Shown piece after piece: positions 46,147 to 55,901 of a DNA stretch of 64,000 nucleotides. The DNA comes from Proteobacteria bacterium UBA7415 (GTDB lineage: Bacteria; Pseudomonadota; Gammaproteobacteria; Arenicellales; Arenicellaceae): positions 372,001-436,000 of the forward strand of contig DKML01000015.1 of assembly GCA_002470515.1 (NCBI GenBank). Direction: 5' to 3'. Every line of letters starts with the position of its first letter. Within the stretch, counting starts at the first letter, position 1. The notes under the pieces are model-generated. The model was not told where the DNA came from. It saw nothing but the letters and a program-made list of their open reading frames with translations, and did no database searches. A program made the translations under genes and the position numbers.

Positions 46147-47256
46147 ATGAAAACTAAAGCAGCAGTCGCGTTTAAAGCAGGCGCACCCTTAGAGGTTGTA
46201 GATGTTGATTTACAGGGCCCTCAAGAAGGTGAAGTTCTTATAGAAATAAAAGCAACGGGTGTGTGTCACACTGATGCATTCACTTTGTCTGGTGATGATC
46301 CAGAAGGTGCATTTCCCGCCATTCTGGGGCACGAAGGCGCTGGCGTGGTGGTAGAAGTAGGAAAGGGCGTAAAGTCGGTTGAAGTGGGCGACCACGTAAT
46401 ACCGCTTTATACACCTGAATGCCGCGAGTGCGACTTCTGTCTTCACCCTAAGACCAACCTCTGCCAAAAAATTCGCGAGACTCAGGGCCAAGGCTTGATG
46501 CCCAATGGCACTAGCCGTTTCTCTTTAGACGGCGAACCTATTTTGCATTACATGGGCTGTTCGACTTTTTCTAACTACACGGTTATGCCGGAAATAGCGG
46601 TGGCGAAAGTCCGTAAAGATGCGCCGTTCGATAAAATTTGCTACATCGGTTGCGGTGTTACTACAGGCGTCGGCGCTGTAGCGTTTGATGCCAAGGTTGA
46701 GCCCGGCAGTAATGTAGTGGTGTTTGGATTGGGCGGTATTGGCTTAAATGTTATTCAGGGCGCTAAGATGGTCGGTGCCAACAAAATTATTGGCGTTGAT
46801 CTAAATCCTGCGCGTGAGAACTTGGGCAAGCATTTTGGCATGACCCATTTTATTAATCCAAAAGACGTGGATAACGTGGTTGAAGCGATTATTGAACTGA
46901 CGGGTGGCGGTGCGGACTACAGCTTTGAATGCATTGGTAACGTTAACACCATGCGACAAGCGTTAGAGTGCTGTCACAAAGGTTGGGGCGAATCGATGAT
47001 CATTGGTGTCGCTGGTGCGGGACAAGAAATCGCCACTCGGCCTTTCCAACTAGTGACGGGACGAGTATGGCGAGGTACCGCTTTCGGTGGTGCACGTGGG
47101 CGTACCGATGTACCTAAAATTGTAGATTGGTACATGGATGGCAAGATCAATATTGATGATCTAATTACGCACACAATGCCACTGAGTGATATCAATCATG
47201 CGTTTCATCTGATGCACGAAGGTGAATCAATTCGCTCTGTTGTTTTATACGATTAG
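46147..47256 (+). CDS. frmA: S-(hydroxymethyl)glutathione dehydrogenase
   Basis: This 369-residue class III alcohol dehydrogenase oxidises S-hydroxymethylglutathione, the adduct of formaldehyde and glutathione, with NAD. The structural zinc cysteines are [15 protein letters not shown] near residue 96 and the catalytic zinc site is seen in GVCHTDAF and [12 protein letters not shown]. The NAD-binding loop is [14 protein letters not shown] near residue 200. It precedes fghA by 117 bases, with a strong hairpin in between. It would remove formaldehyde released by the methylamine oxidations coded to the left. Confidence 0.97.
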   Translation: MKTKAAVAFKAGAPLEVVDVDLQGPQEGEVLIEIKATGVCHTDAFTLSGDDPEGAFPAILGHEGAGVVVEVGKGVKSVEVGDHVIPLYTPECRECDFCLHPKTNLCQKIRETQGQGLMPNGTSRFSLDGEPILHYMGCSTFSNYTVMPEIAVAKVRKDAPFDKICYIGCGVTTGVGAVAFDAKVEPGSNVVVFGLGGIGLNVIQGAKMVGANKIIGVDLNPARENLGKHFGMTHFINPKDVDNVVEAIIELTGGGADYSFECIGNVNTMRQALECCHKGWGESMIIGVAGAGQEIATRPFQLVTGRVWRGTAFGGARGRTDVPKIVDWYMDGKINIDDLITHTMPLSDINHAFHLMHEGESIRSVVLYD

Positions 47257-47279
47257 AGCGCATTACAGCCAATGCTAGA

Positions 47280-47305
47280 CTGACGCTTTTTAACCAAAGC
47301 GTCAG
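47280..47305. repeat. Perfect 10-bp hairpin between frmA and fghA
   Basis: CTGACGCTTT pairs exactly with AAAGCGTCAG around a six-base loop. No T tract follows, so it is not a standard terminator and may instead set the relative expression of frmA and fghA by mRNA processing. Confidence 0.7.
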
Positions 47306-47373
47306 ACTCACTGCAAATCATAAGTTACCTGCGAGCTTGCCTGTTTTAGGCGTTCGTCAGTGGAGAATTATAA

Positions 47374-48213
47374 ATGTTAGAAATAGCGTCCAACGTTAAG
47401 TGTTTTAACGGCCAGCAGATTCAATACAAACATAAGTCAGATTTTTTGGGCTGCGAGATGCAGTTTTCTGTATTCCTGCCACCCCAATCTGAGCACGAAG
47501 CCGTACCTGTTTTGTATTGGTTGTCAGGACTTACCTGCAATGATCAAAACTTTGTAACCAAAGCGGGTGCGCAACAATACGCTAGCGACTTAGGTATTGC
47601 GATTGTATGCCCGGACACTAGCCCGCGTGGCGATGGCGTGCCGGACGATCCAGAGGCTGCTTATGACTTTGGTTTGGGAGCCGGGTTTTACGTAAATGCG
47701 ACACAGAAACCCTGGAACCAGCATTATAGGATGTACGATTATATCGTGCATGAGTTACCCAGTTTACTCAAGGAGGTCGATGGGCTCGATACGGGTCGTG
47801 CAAGCATCTCTGGGCATTCGATGGGTGGCCATGGAGCCTTAAGTATCGGTCTTAAAAATCCCGACAAATACCGTTCGGTTTCGGCCTTCTCGCCTATCGT
47901 TGCACCTACGCACTGCCCTTGGGGACAAAAAGCTCTAGGCAATTACATAGGCGCTGATAAAACAGCTTGGGCGGATTACGATAGTTGTGAGTTAGTGGCT
48001 AAAGCTTCCGAACAGCGACCGACGTTAGTCGATCAAGGTACCAGCGACAATTTTTTAGAAGAACAGCTTAAAACTGAACTGTTGGTTCAAGCGTGTGAGA
48101 AAGCCAACTATCCGATGACTATTCGGATGCAAGAAGGGTATGACCACTCGTACTTCTTTATCGCGACGTTTATTCAAAGCCACTTAGAATTTCACAGCCA
48201 GCACTTAAGTTAA
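47374..48213 (+). CDS. fghA: S-formylglutathione hydrolase
   Basis: This 279-residue esterase-D-family hydrolase releases formate and glutathione from S-formylglutathione. The nucleophile serine lies in ISGHSMGGHGALSIG near residue 147 and the catalytic histidine in GYDHSYFFIATF near residue 258. CPDTSPRGDGVPDDPEAAYD is a hallmark of the family. It completes the glutathione-linked formaldehyde pathway begun by frmA, and its formate could feed fhs. Confidence 0.96.
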   Translation: MLEIASNVKCFNGQQIQYKHKSDFLGCEMQFSVFLPPQSEHEAVPVLYWLSGLTCNDQNFVTKAGAQQYASDLGIAIVCPDTSPRGDGVPDDPEAAYDFGLGAGFYVNATQKPWNQHYRMYDYIVHELPSLLKEVDGLDTGRASISGHSMGGHGALSIGLKNPDKYRSVSAFSPIVAPTHCPWGQKALGNYIGADKTAWADYDSCELVAKASEQRPTLVDQGTSDNFLEEQLKTELLVQACEKANYPMTIRMQEGYDHSYFFIATFIQSHLEFHSQHLS

Positions 48214-48245
48214 CGCGACTTGTCGTTTGACTAAACGCGAGCGCC

Positions 48246-48863
48246 TTAGCCAGCCTTAGCCTGCATCCATCGCGCGGCAGCAATCATCACGCTACCGATA
48301 ATAAAGAAGGCGGCGCTTAGACCAATCAGGTTTATAAAGACTTGCATGTAACCATGCGCAGCCGCATCTAAGAAAGGGTAGGGGTATTGTTGCGAAAAGC
48401 TTGAGCGGATGAGCGCATAAACACTATAAATCAAAGGCCAAGCAATCCATTGGGCGGGTAAACGCCAGTGAAGATCAGAGCGGGTAATAAAGCACAGCCA
48501 CCAAGTTAACGCCGCTATTGGCGCAATGGTGTGTACCAAGTGATCGGCTAGGAGCGCTAATCCTTGTGGGTCCCATAAATGCGCTAACAAAGCGTGATAC
48601 ACCAAACCAACCCCAGTGAGCGACATAACGAATGCACTGACCGTTGAGGTGCGGGGTGTCCTCTTGGCCCACGCAATACGAAACATAATGACCATCACAA
48701 AAAAGTTGGTCAGAACCGTAAAGAAACGCGAGAGTTCAATCAGCGCTGCGGAGATAGAGCCCAGGTCTATTGTGGATAAATAGATTCGCAATACGAGGCT
48801 ACTGAAAATCAATAGCGCTATGGCTAGCGCAAAGCGTTTGGCGGTAAGAGTGTAAAGGTGCAT
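48246..48863 (-). CDS. Pr6Pr-family six-helix membrane protein
   Basis: This 205-residue protein has six predicted membrane segments. The pattern FTVLTNFFVMVIMFRIAW, HLVHTIAPIAALTWWLCF and YPYPFLDAAAHGYMQVFINL matches the Pr6Pr family. The role of that family in bacteria is unknown. It converges on fghA and shares no obvious operon with its neighbours. Confidence 0.75.
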   Translation of the reverse strand: MHLYTLTAKRFALAIALLIFSSLVLRIYLSTIDLGSISAALIELSRFFTVLTNFFVMVIMFRIAWAKRTPRTSTVSAFVMSLTGVGLVYHALLAHLWDPQGLALLADHLVHTIAPIAALTWWLCFITRSDLHWRLPAQWIAWPLIYSVYALIRSSFSQQYPYPFLDAAAHGYMQVFINLIGLSAAFFIIGSVMIAAARWMQAKAG

Positions 48864-48991
48864 TTGGAGCTCTATTAATGTCTATTAGTCTTAGACCTTA
48901 TTAATAACACCGGTCGCATTCACTGGCAAGCCGATGTTTTCCTCGCTTTCGTGCAAGTATGGACTAGGGGTGCTAACATTTTTTCTAAGAC

Positions 48992-51733
48992 CTATAAGCC
49001 TGGGGCCATCCAATTACCGTCTGAGTCAGCGTCTACAAAGATAGGGTTTGAAAATGCATAGGGACTTATATGGTCGTACACTTTTCTATAATCTTCGGTG
49101 ACTGGTCCTTTTACCTCTATCGTCACAAAACTGTCTTTTTCGAACGAAAGAGTAGTGCTCAGTTTTTGCACGCGGAGCGTGTTATCCAGAGCCAACGTTT
49201 CGACTGTTTCGCCATTTATCTGGACTAACATCTCGGCTACGGGTATCCAGTCCGTGCTAATTACCGTAACGTCTAACTTGCCTGTCTTGCCAGTAATGGT
49301 TGATCCCATTTTCTGACCATTGACTGATACTTCTAGCAACGGTCCGTTAGAGCCATAGGCATCACCTTGCTTTAGTGTGCCTACAAACTCATCTAAATCG
49401 AATCCCGCAATGGAGTCATCGGTCATGGCCACCATTGTTCGTGGCACACCTACTTGTTCGTGATACCCGTGTGAGTCGCTGTTGGCGACGCCAACAATCT
49501 TGAAACCTTGCTTGAGGAATGAGAGCCAGTCTTTACGCACAGCGTCCAAGCGAACCTGATAATTTTCGTGCCCTGGGTTAATCACTTCCAAAATATCAAA
49601 ATCGATGTCTCGTAAACCGGTCTCGGGGTCCGCCTCGATCAATGTGTTATTGGGTCTAGAGTCAATCGGTAGGTCTGGTTGATAAGGATGCCCTGCTACC
49701 CCCATGTGTTCTAAGAACTCTCCCTTATTAATATGGTCTTCATAGTCGTTTGGAAGCTCGCCACTCAAAGTGAGGTCGTTGCGGGGGTGATTGAGTTGCA
49801 CCAACGCTTCAGGGTGTTTTTCACGGACGTGCGCAATAATTTCGCGCATTCGTTTATCTTCGTGATTTACCATGCCACGCGCGAACTCAAGTGGTTCAGG
49901 TGGGTACGGGAAAAAGTTTACATGCCCCGACGTGTACGGCAACCGTTTGGTGGGCAACAGACTTGTGACTTCAGAAGCGGGAATCGACACCATGCTATCA
50001 GCGAGTCCCATACGGGCAATAATGGGGTTAAAGTCTGTGGGTAGGTCATGCTCGCTCGACACCATTACTTCGGCGTGTTCAGCGGCGAAACTGCGAACTC
50101 GCTCTTGATCCGAAAATGTATTATCGAAACTGGTGCCAGAGTGAACGTGTAGGTCGCTCGAAATGTAGCCAATTGAATTCACTTGCCTTACGGGCACATC
50201 GATATCTAAGGTTACATTCTTAGCATCAGCAACGTTTAAAGTCGTGCGGGTTATAGAGTGCTCAGGGCCCTTGGTAGCAAGTACCTCGTATTGACCGACG
50301 GGAAGCAGTACATCTTTTCGGTCATCATCAAGACCAGCTAGAAAAACATGGTTGTTGCGATGGAGAGTCGTCAACCCATCAGCCTCCATAGTCGATGCTT
50401 GAGTAAGATGATCGTTAAAGCTCGGGTTGGGTGTGTCTCCAAGACCGAGAAAAATTAGCCGCATTGCTTCTCCTTGAGGCAAGGACACTTGAGCAATACT
50501 TGGTAGTTCTAATGTGCCAAGGTTAAGGGCTTCTTTTTGTACAGAAAAGGATGTTGTCGTGCTTCGATCGCCCAGGCCTAAGGTTCTCACCTGGTAGTCA
50601 CCGCTAGGCAACAAAAAGTTAAGTTCGCCTGCCGAGTTGGGTATCACATGGGTAACGGGTGTTCCGTCGGCCAGTTCTACATGCACCGCAATTTCACGTT
50701 CTAGTGCTTTCGCAGTGACGGCGTAAACAGTTTGAGTAGTATTGGCTTTAAACAATTGATCGGTAATGCCGGCCACATCACCTCGTTTAGAGACGTAAAT
50801 TGATTCGTTGAGAATCAATAAATCACCAAACCCTAAGGACAAGAGTGGTACCTGTAACAATTGAATCCAGCCGACCGATGAACCATCGCCAATATAGAAT
50901 GAGTCACTTAGTACTAGCATCGCCGTCGACTCGTTATCAGCAAGAACAAAGTGAGGCAGGGCATATCGCTCACCATCGGCATTAACGCGCTGTGCGGACT
51001 CTAGCTGCCAACCATAACTAATGGGTGCTTCTACCGACGGCGGGGTTATTGTAATGATTGTATCTGCCGGGCGCGCTGCAACCGTCATCGCACTTACACC
51101 GCGAGAGACAAAATCTTCTTGCTGAAAACCGTTGGAGCGATTGATGTGTGTGCTTGAAAAAACGAAAGGTTCTAGCGCACGATAATTAAAGTGTAGAGGG
51201 GAAATTAAATTAAAGCTGTCTGAATCATCGAGCAATCTATACCGCTTCTCTATCTTTAATTCCGTCGGGCTCGCTGCATCAAAGTAATAGCGTACGGTCA
51301 TTTCCGCGTTGTCATACGCAGAGACTACGTGTACCTCGTTGCCGTTAACGACGGATACCGATTGTGCGTCAAAGCGTTTGCCTTGCGACCCATCAACCAA
51401 GTCTCCTGTTTCTAAAAAATATTCGTCCGCACGACCACAAAAACCTAAATCTCTTAGACTTCCGCCTTTAGGCGAAAGCTGACCTTCGTGATCTACGTCA
51501 GAAATGACGGCACAGAGTGTGCCGTTACTAAAAAACCAATCGCCGATTCCACCAACTGCATCTGGGCCGCTGCGCATCGTGTCTGTTACGTTGCTGATGT
51601 CTATTTGAAACGCAACGACAGCTGAATTAGCAAACGTAGCACTGTGTATGAACAAAGATACGGTTACAGAAACGATGAACAATGAAAACTTACTTAGTGG
51701 CGCAATTAGACGCTTAGATAGAAATGAATACAT
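48992..51733 (-). CDS. CehA/McbA-type secreted metallohydrolase (PHP-like domain)
   Basis: This 913-residue protein has an N-terminal signal peptide (hydrophobic to about residue 35, ending IHSATFANS). The first ~500 residues are beta-rich domains I do not recognise. The PHP-like domain begins near residue 530 with SDLHVHSGTSFDNTFSDQER, then VSSEHDLPTDFNP, LNHPRND and VGVANSDSHGYHEQVG, which are the metal-ligand segments of the CehA/McbA family. Known members hydrolyse carbamate esters such as carbaryl, but most are uncharacterised. Export and large size suggest an extracellular or periplasmic ester or amide hydrolase. Confidence 0.8.
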   Translation of the reverse strand: MYSFLSKRLIAPLSKFSLFIVSVTVSLFIHSATFANSAVVAFQIDISNVTDTMRSGPDAVGGIGDWFFSNGTLCAVISDVDHEGQLSPKGGSLRDLGFCGRADEYFLETGDLVDGSQGKRFDAQSVSVVNGNEVHVVSAYDNAEMTVRYYFDAASPTELKIEKRYRLLDDSDSFNLISPLHFNYRALEPFVFSSTHINRSNGFQQEDFVSRGVSAMTVAARPADTIITITPPSVEAPISYGWQLESAQRVNADGERYALPHFVLADNESTAMLVLSDSFYIGDGSSVGWIQLLQVPLLSLGFGDLLILNESIYVSKRGDVAGITDQLFKANTTQTVYAVTAKALEREIAVHVELADGTPVTHVIPNSAGELNFLLPSGDYQVRTLGLGDRSTTTSFSVQKEALNLGTLELPSIAQVSLPQGEAMRLIFLGLGDTPNPSFNDHLTQASTMEADGLTTLHRNNHVFLAGLDDDRKDVLLPVGQYEVLATKGPEHSITRTTLNVADAKNVTLDIDVPVRQVNSIGYISSDLHVHSGTSFDNTFSDQERVRSFAAEHAEVMVSSEHDLPTDFNPIIARMGLADSMVSIPASEVTSLLPTKRLPYTSGHVNFFPYPPEPLEFARGMVNHEDKRMREIIAHVREKHPEALVQLNHPRNDLTLSGELPNDYEDHINKGEFLEHMGVAGHPYQPDLPIDSRPNNTLIEADPETGLRDIDFDILEVINPGHENYQVRLDAVRKDWLSFLKQGFKIVGVANSDSHGYHEQVGVPRTMVAMTDDSIAGFDLDEFVGTLKQGDAYGSNGPLLEVSVNGQKMGSTITGKTGKLDVTVISTDWIPVAEMLVQINGETVETLALDNTLRVQKLSTTLSFEKDSFVTIEVKGPVTEDYRKVYDHISPYAFSNPIFVDADSDGNWMAPGL

Positions 51734-51923
51734 GCTTGTTTCTTGGGGTTAGCTAAAAGGGGGCAGGAAATATTGATACAACAGCACACGCTAGTTACTT
51801 AATCGATCATCTTAATTGGCAACTTGATGGCTTGCAAGCAAGCGTGTTAGGCAAAATAGATATGGGACACGCGCAGGATTTTAATACAGAGAGTTCGCCG
51901 AAATGGCTACTGTTTGAGCGCTA

Positions 51924-52637
51924 TCAACCGTTGGCGCAAGCAATAAGCGCGTTCAAGCCACCAGCATCTTTTAGTTCGATGTGCCGGTTTTCAATGTCGA
52001 TTAAACCGTCGTGTTTAAAGCGTTTAAGTAAGCGGCTGACTGTCTCGGGGGTTAGCCCTAGATGGCTGGCTATGTCTTGTCGCGACATGGCTAAATTGAA
52101 TGAGAGAGCAGAGTAACCTCTAAGTTCATAGCGGGTAGAAAGGTTGTTTAAAAAGCTGGCAAGTTTTTGTGCGGCCGTATGATCTGCGTTTTCAGCGTTG
52201 GCTTTATAAGACTCGTAAATATCTCGACTTAGTAAGCGCAGTAGTTGTCGTTGTAGGGCCGGAATGCTGGTGCAGAGTTGTGTGAGTTCATCGTAGTCCA
52301 TACTGCACAACACCGCCGTGTCAAGCGCGATAGTGGTGCTGGAATAAGTGTCTGGATAGATGCCATCAAGACCTATTAGTTCACCGGGCAAGTGAAAGGC
52401 TGTGACATGCTCATTGCCTTGCCCGTCGATACGACTGGACTTAAAAGTGCCTGATTTTACAGCGTAGACCTTACTAAACCGCTCGCCTTGTTGGAATATG
52501 GCGTCGTTAACCTGTAGCGTTTCGGAAGACTGGATAAGGTTTTCAAGCAACTCAACATCAGTTTTCGCTATACCTAAGGGCAAGCAAATTTGGCTCATTG
52601 CACATTTCGAGCAGGAGTGAAGTTGAGCGTGTTTCAT
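51924..52637 (-). CDS. fnr: FNR-type oxygen-sensing regulator
   Basis: This 237-residue CRP/FNR protein has the 4Fe-4S cysteines Cys9, Cys12 and Cys18 (CSKCAMSQIC) and Cys111 (VLCSMDYDEL), matching the C-x2-C-x5-C plus one pattern of E. coli FNR. A cNMP-binding-like barrel follows, then the helix-turn-helix SRQDIASHLGLTPETVSRLL. It would bind TTGAT-N4-ATCAA sites when oxygen is low. One such site lies at 54339-54352. It is 38 bases downstream of hemN on the same strand, so the two may form an operon. Confidence 0.95.
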   Translation of the reverse strand: MKHAQLHSCSKCAMSQICLPLGIAKTDVELLENLIQSSETLQVNDAIFQQGERFSKVYAVKSGTFKSSRIDGQGNEHVTAFHLPGELIGLDGIYPDTYSSTTIALDTAVLCSMDYDELTQLCTSIPALQRQLLRLLSRDIYESYKANAENADHTAAQKLASFLNNLSTRYELRGYSALSFNLAMSRQDIASHLGLTPETVSRLLKRFKHDGLIDIENRHIELKDAGGLNALIACANG

Positions 52638-52675
52638 ACAGATATAGGCATATTTGTCTGAAGAAAAAATTGAAG

Positions 52676-54265
52676 TTATAGGGCTTGAGAGAATTTAACC
52701 ACATTTTCACTTTTTTGGCATGATGGATTAGTGTGTTTCGATCTAAATGACGGGGAGATATGCGTATTAGTCGCAAGATAGGCATCAAATTGTGAGGCCA
52801 TCTGCCGGCGGAAATAAGCGCCGAGAGGAGTTATTTTCATGCTGTTTGATGATATTTCTACCAGACCATCTTCTATGCATCTTTCTAGGCTCGTGAGTTC
52901 GGCTGAAAAATAGTCGGCAAGAGTGACTTTTTCCGAAGCCTCCACGATATCCCAGGTATTGCGCTGTAGGTCGATCGAATTACGGCACATGATTTCCTGG
53001 ATGATGTGCGCGCGAAGTACATCGTCATTGTCTAAGGTTACGCCCCGAGCTATCGGTAATTGCCCAGCAGCAATCGCCGAATTGTAGTTTGAGAGTTGTG
53101 TATGGTTTTGCGCAAATGAGTACTTAAACTGCGAGATTGCACTGGCGCCTACACCGACTAAGTCTGTGGTCGCGTTGGTGGTATAACCTTGAAAATTTCT
53201 TTGCAGCGTATTGTTTTGTAAAGCTTGAGCTAGGCTGTCCTGGGGCAGTGCAAAGTGATCCATGCCAATGTGTAGATAGCCGGCATTTAGCAAGGTGGTT
53301 CGAGTAATCTCAACGATCTCCATACGTTGCTCAACTGAGGGAATATCTTTGCGATTGATCAACTTCTGAGCCTTAATGCGCTCAGGCAAGTAGGCAAAAT
53401 TATAAGCCGCAATGCGACTAACGCCTGCGTTAACGACTCGTTCTAAGGTATGCGCGAAACTCTTACTCGTTTGCAACGGTAGTCCAGTAATTAAGTCTAC
53501 ATTGACTGAGTTGCTCACCTCACTTGCGGCCGCGATAACCTCTAAGGTTTTACCTTCGTCTTGCACGCGATTGACGGCACGCTGCACGTTGTCGGCAAAG
53601 TCTTGAACCCCAATGCTAAAACGGTTAAAGCCGATATCAGCCAATTTAACGATGCCATTACCATCGATTGAGCGAGGGTCAATTTCGATTCCAATTTCTA
53701 ATCGCGATGGAAGATCTAAATGAAACCTGGAGGCAATGCGCTCTACGATTTCGGCCAATTGCGTCTTGTTTAAAAAGTTCGGTGTTCCGCCACCAAAGTG
53801 AATCTGACTGAGCCGGCGGTCATCATCAAAAAGCGTTGAGCGAAGATCTATTTCATACAGCAAATTGTCAACGTATTGATTCACCTTGTGGTTTCCTTTC
53901 TGAGTATTCTCTGCTTGGGTAATTACTTTGTTACAACCGCAGAAATAGCACAGCGAATGGCAGAAGGGTACATGCACATACAACGACAAATTGCGTGGCA
54001 TTAGAGTTTCGTTAGAAGATCTTGCCTGTTGCCTATAGTGATCAGGCGAATATTGCTCAGAAAACTGTGGTGCAGTCGGGTAGGACGTATAGCGCGGAAT
54101 CGCCGTAACGTAACGTTGTAAAAGTGCTGGTGGTATCTCTAGGGCCGCGGTGTGCTGATTTTGGTTTAGCGAAGCGGCAACCTCAGTATGGCGCTGCGTA
54201 TTGATTTGAGAGTCCTTCTCAATATCATTTGGAGGCGGTGTTGACGGTGTTAACGGTGTTGACAT
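52676..54265 (-). CDS. hemN: Oxygen-independent coproporphyrinogen III oxidase
   Basis: This 529-residue radical-SAM enzyme makes protoporphyrinogen IX in heme synthesis without oxygen. The cluster cysteines lie in VPFCHSLCYFCGCNKV near residue 95, and IHFGGGTPNFL and IGIEIDPRSIDG follow. It starts with a ~50-residue unusual N-terminal extension rich in Thr, Pro and Gln before the typical PRYTSYPTAPQF. The gene is divergent from ccoN and shares the FNR-box region, which fits heme supply for cbb3 oxidase at low oxygen. Three near-identical nine-base units code part of the extension. Confidence 0.95.
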   Translation of the reverse strand: MSTPLTPSTPPPNDIEKDSQINTQRHTEVAASLNQNQHTAALEIPPALLQRYVTAIPRYTSYPTAPQFSEQYSPDHYRQQARSSNETLMPRNLSLYVHVPFCHSLCYFCGCNKVITQAENTQKGNHKVNQYVDNLLYEIDLRSTLFDDDRRLSQIHFGGGTPNFLNKTQLAEIVERIASRFHLDLPSRLEIGIEIDPRSIDGNGIVKLADIGFNRFSIGVQDFADNVQRAVNRVQDEGKTLEVIAAASEVSNSVNVDLITGLPLQTSKSFAHTLERVVNAGVSRIAAYNFAYLPERIKAQKLINRKDIPSVEQRMEIVEITRTTLLNAGYLHIGMDHFALPQDSLAQALQNNTLQRNFQGYTTNATTDLVGVGASAISQFKYSFAQNHTQLSNYNSAIAAGQLPIARGVTLDNDDVLRAHIIQEIMCRNSIDLQRNTWDIVEASEKVTLADYFSAELTSLERCIEDGLVEISSNSMKITPLGAYFRRQMASQFDAYLATNTHISPSFRSKHTNPSCQKSENVVKFSQAL

Positions 54266-54338
54266 GGTGCTCTGCGACCTATTTTTGGCGAGTATTTTGT
54301 TATAGCGGTTAGCTTAATCCTCACGACTCGAAGGTAAA

Positions 54339-54352
54339 TTGATCTAGATCAA
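54339..54352. promoter_or_regulatory. FNR box between hemN and ccoN
   Basis: TTGATCTAGATCAA is a perfect match to the FNR consensus TTGAT-N4-ATCAA. A -10-like AATAAT at 54375-54380 puts the start near 54387, with the box centre at about -41.5, the class II activation position for ccoN. It could also act on hemN in the other direction. Confidence 0.9.
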
Positions 54353-54449
54353 GTCTTGTATTGTTCATTGCGTAAATAATCCTCTTGAAGCTAAAACCAA
54401 TCCATCGCCGGTACTTAATGTGGCGTATGAAATAACGAACAGGTGACTC

Positions 54450-55901
54450 ATGAGTGAAAGCTTGCAACAACACGGCCCTTATCACGATAAGGTAGTCCGT
54501 CAATTTACGTTAGCAACGGTCCTTTGGGGCGTTGTAGGCATGTTGGTCGGTTTACTAATTGCTGCTCAACTTGCTTGGCCCGTGCTCAATTTCGACATTC
54601 CATGGCTTACTTTCAGCCGCTTACGCCCATTGCATACAAATGCGGTGGTTTTTGCATTTGGGGGCAGTGCACTTTTTGCGACCAGTTATTACATTGTTCA
54701 GCGCACTTGCCATGCAAGCCTGTTTGCGCCAAAGCTTGCCGCGTTCACTTTTTGGGGTTGGCAGACAGTCATCGTCTTAGCGGCGATTACTTTGCCAATG
54801 GGTTTTACCCAATCTAAGGAATACGCCGAACTTATTTGGCCTATCGATATTTTGATTACGGTCGTGTGGGTAGCTTACGGAATCGTATTCTTCGGTACGT
54901 TAGTGAAGCGAAAGATGCCGCACATTTATGTCGCCAACTGGTTCTTTGCAGCGTACATCATCACTATTGCTGTGCTACATATTGTCAATAACTTGGCTAT
55001 TCCAGTTAGTCTCACTGAGTCCTACCCTGTCTTTTCTGGGTCTGTGGATGCAATGACTCAATGGTGGTATGGGCATAACGCAGTGGGCTTTTTCTTGACG
55101 GCGGCATTCTTAGGAATGATGTATTACTTTGTGCCTAAGCAAGCTAATCGCCCCGTGTACTCGTACCGTTTATCGGTAGTGCATTTTTGGGCGTTGATCT
55201 CAATTTACATGTGGGCTGGCCCGCATCACTTACATTACACCGCGCTTCCTGATTGGGCTCAGTCTCTGGGCATGGTGTTCTCACTGATTTTGCTGGCACC
55301 GTCTTGGGGCGGCATGATCAACGGCATGATGACGCTCTCCGGTGCATGGCATAAATTACGCGACGATCCTATTTTGAAGTTCATGATCGTGTCGCTGTCA
55401 TTTTATGGGATGTCGACGTTTGAAGGCCCGATGATGTCAATCAAAACGGTTAACGCATTATCGCATTACACCGACTGGACGATTGGTCACGTACATTCTG
55501 GCGCCTTGGGATGGGTAGCGTTCATCGTATTCGGGTCGATCTACTCGATGCTGCCAAAACTGTACGGTAAAAAAGAGATGTACAGTATTCCACTTATCAA
55601 TCTGCATTTTTGGGTGAGTACGATAGGCGTTGTGGTTTATATCGCCTCTATGTGGATTGCCGGAGTTATGCAGGGTTTGATGTGGCGAGCGGTCAACGAC
55701 GATGGAGGTCTCAGCTACGCATTTATTGAGAGCATTAAGACAACCTACCCATACTATGTAATGCGAGTGGGCGGGGGCTTATTGTTCTTCATCGGCATGC
55801 TGATTATGGTCTACAACGTGTACAAAACCATTTCTAAATCGGAGTCTCAAGTAAGCCTTGAGGGTTCATCGGTGGCGTCTAGCGCAGGAGTAAGTGCCTA
55901 A
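54450..55901 (+). CDS. ccoN: Cytochrome cbb3 oxidase subunit I
   Basis: This 483-residue protein holds the catalytic heme b/b3-CuB site in about twelve membrane helices. Heme- and copper-ligand histidines are seen in [45 protein letters not shown] and [13 protein letters not shown]. The length is typical. It starts the ccoNOQP operon and shares its stop with the ccoO start (TAATG). It is the terminal oxidase for low oxygen and carries an FNR box about 100 bases upstream. Confidence 0.97.
   Translation: MSESLQQHGPYHDKVVRQFTLATVLWGVVGMLVGLLIAAQLAWPVLNFDIPWLTFSRLRPLHTNAVVFAFGGSALFATSYYIVQRTCHASLFAPKLAAFTFWGWQTVIVLAAITLPMGFTQSKEYAELIWPIDILITVVWVAYGIVFFGTLVKRKMPHIYVANWFFAAYIITIAVLHIVNNLAIPVSLTESYPVFSGSVDAMTQWWYGHNAVGFFLTAAFLGMMYYFVPKQANRPVYSYRLSVVHFWALISIYMWAGPHHLHYTALPDWAQSLGMVFSLILLAPSWGGMINGMMTLSGAWHKLRDDPILKFMIVSLSFYGMSTFEGPMMSIKTVNALSHYTDWTIGHVHSGALGWVAFIVFGSIYSMLPKLYGKKEMYSIPLINLHFWVSTIGVVVYIASMWIAGVMQGLMWRAVNDDGGLSYAFIESIKTTYPYYVMRVGGGLLFFIGMLIMVYNVYKTISKSESQVSLEGSSVASSAGVSA

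Noticed and set aside
51734..51923. A second FNR box near the metallohydrolase start (a TTGAT at about 51774)
   Set aside because: The TTGAT has no ATCAA partner at four bases, so it is not a site.
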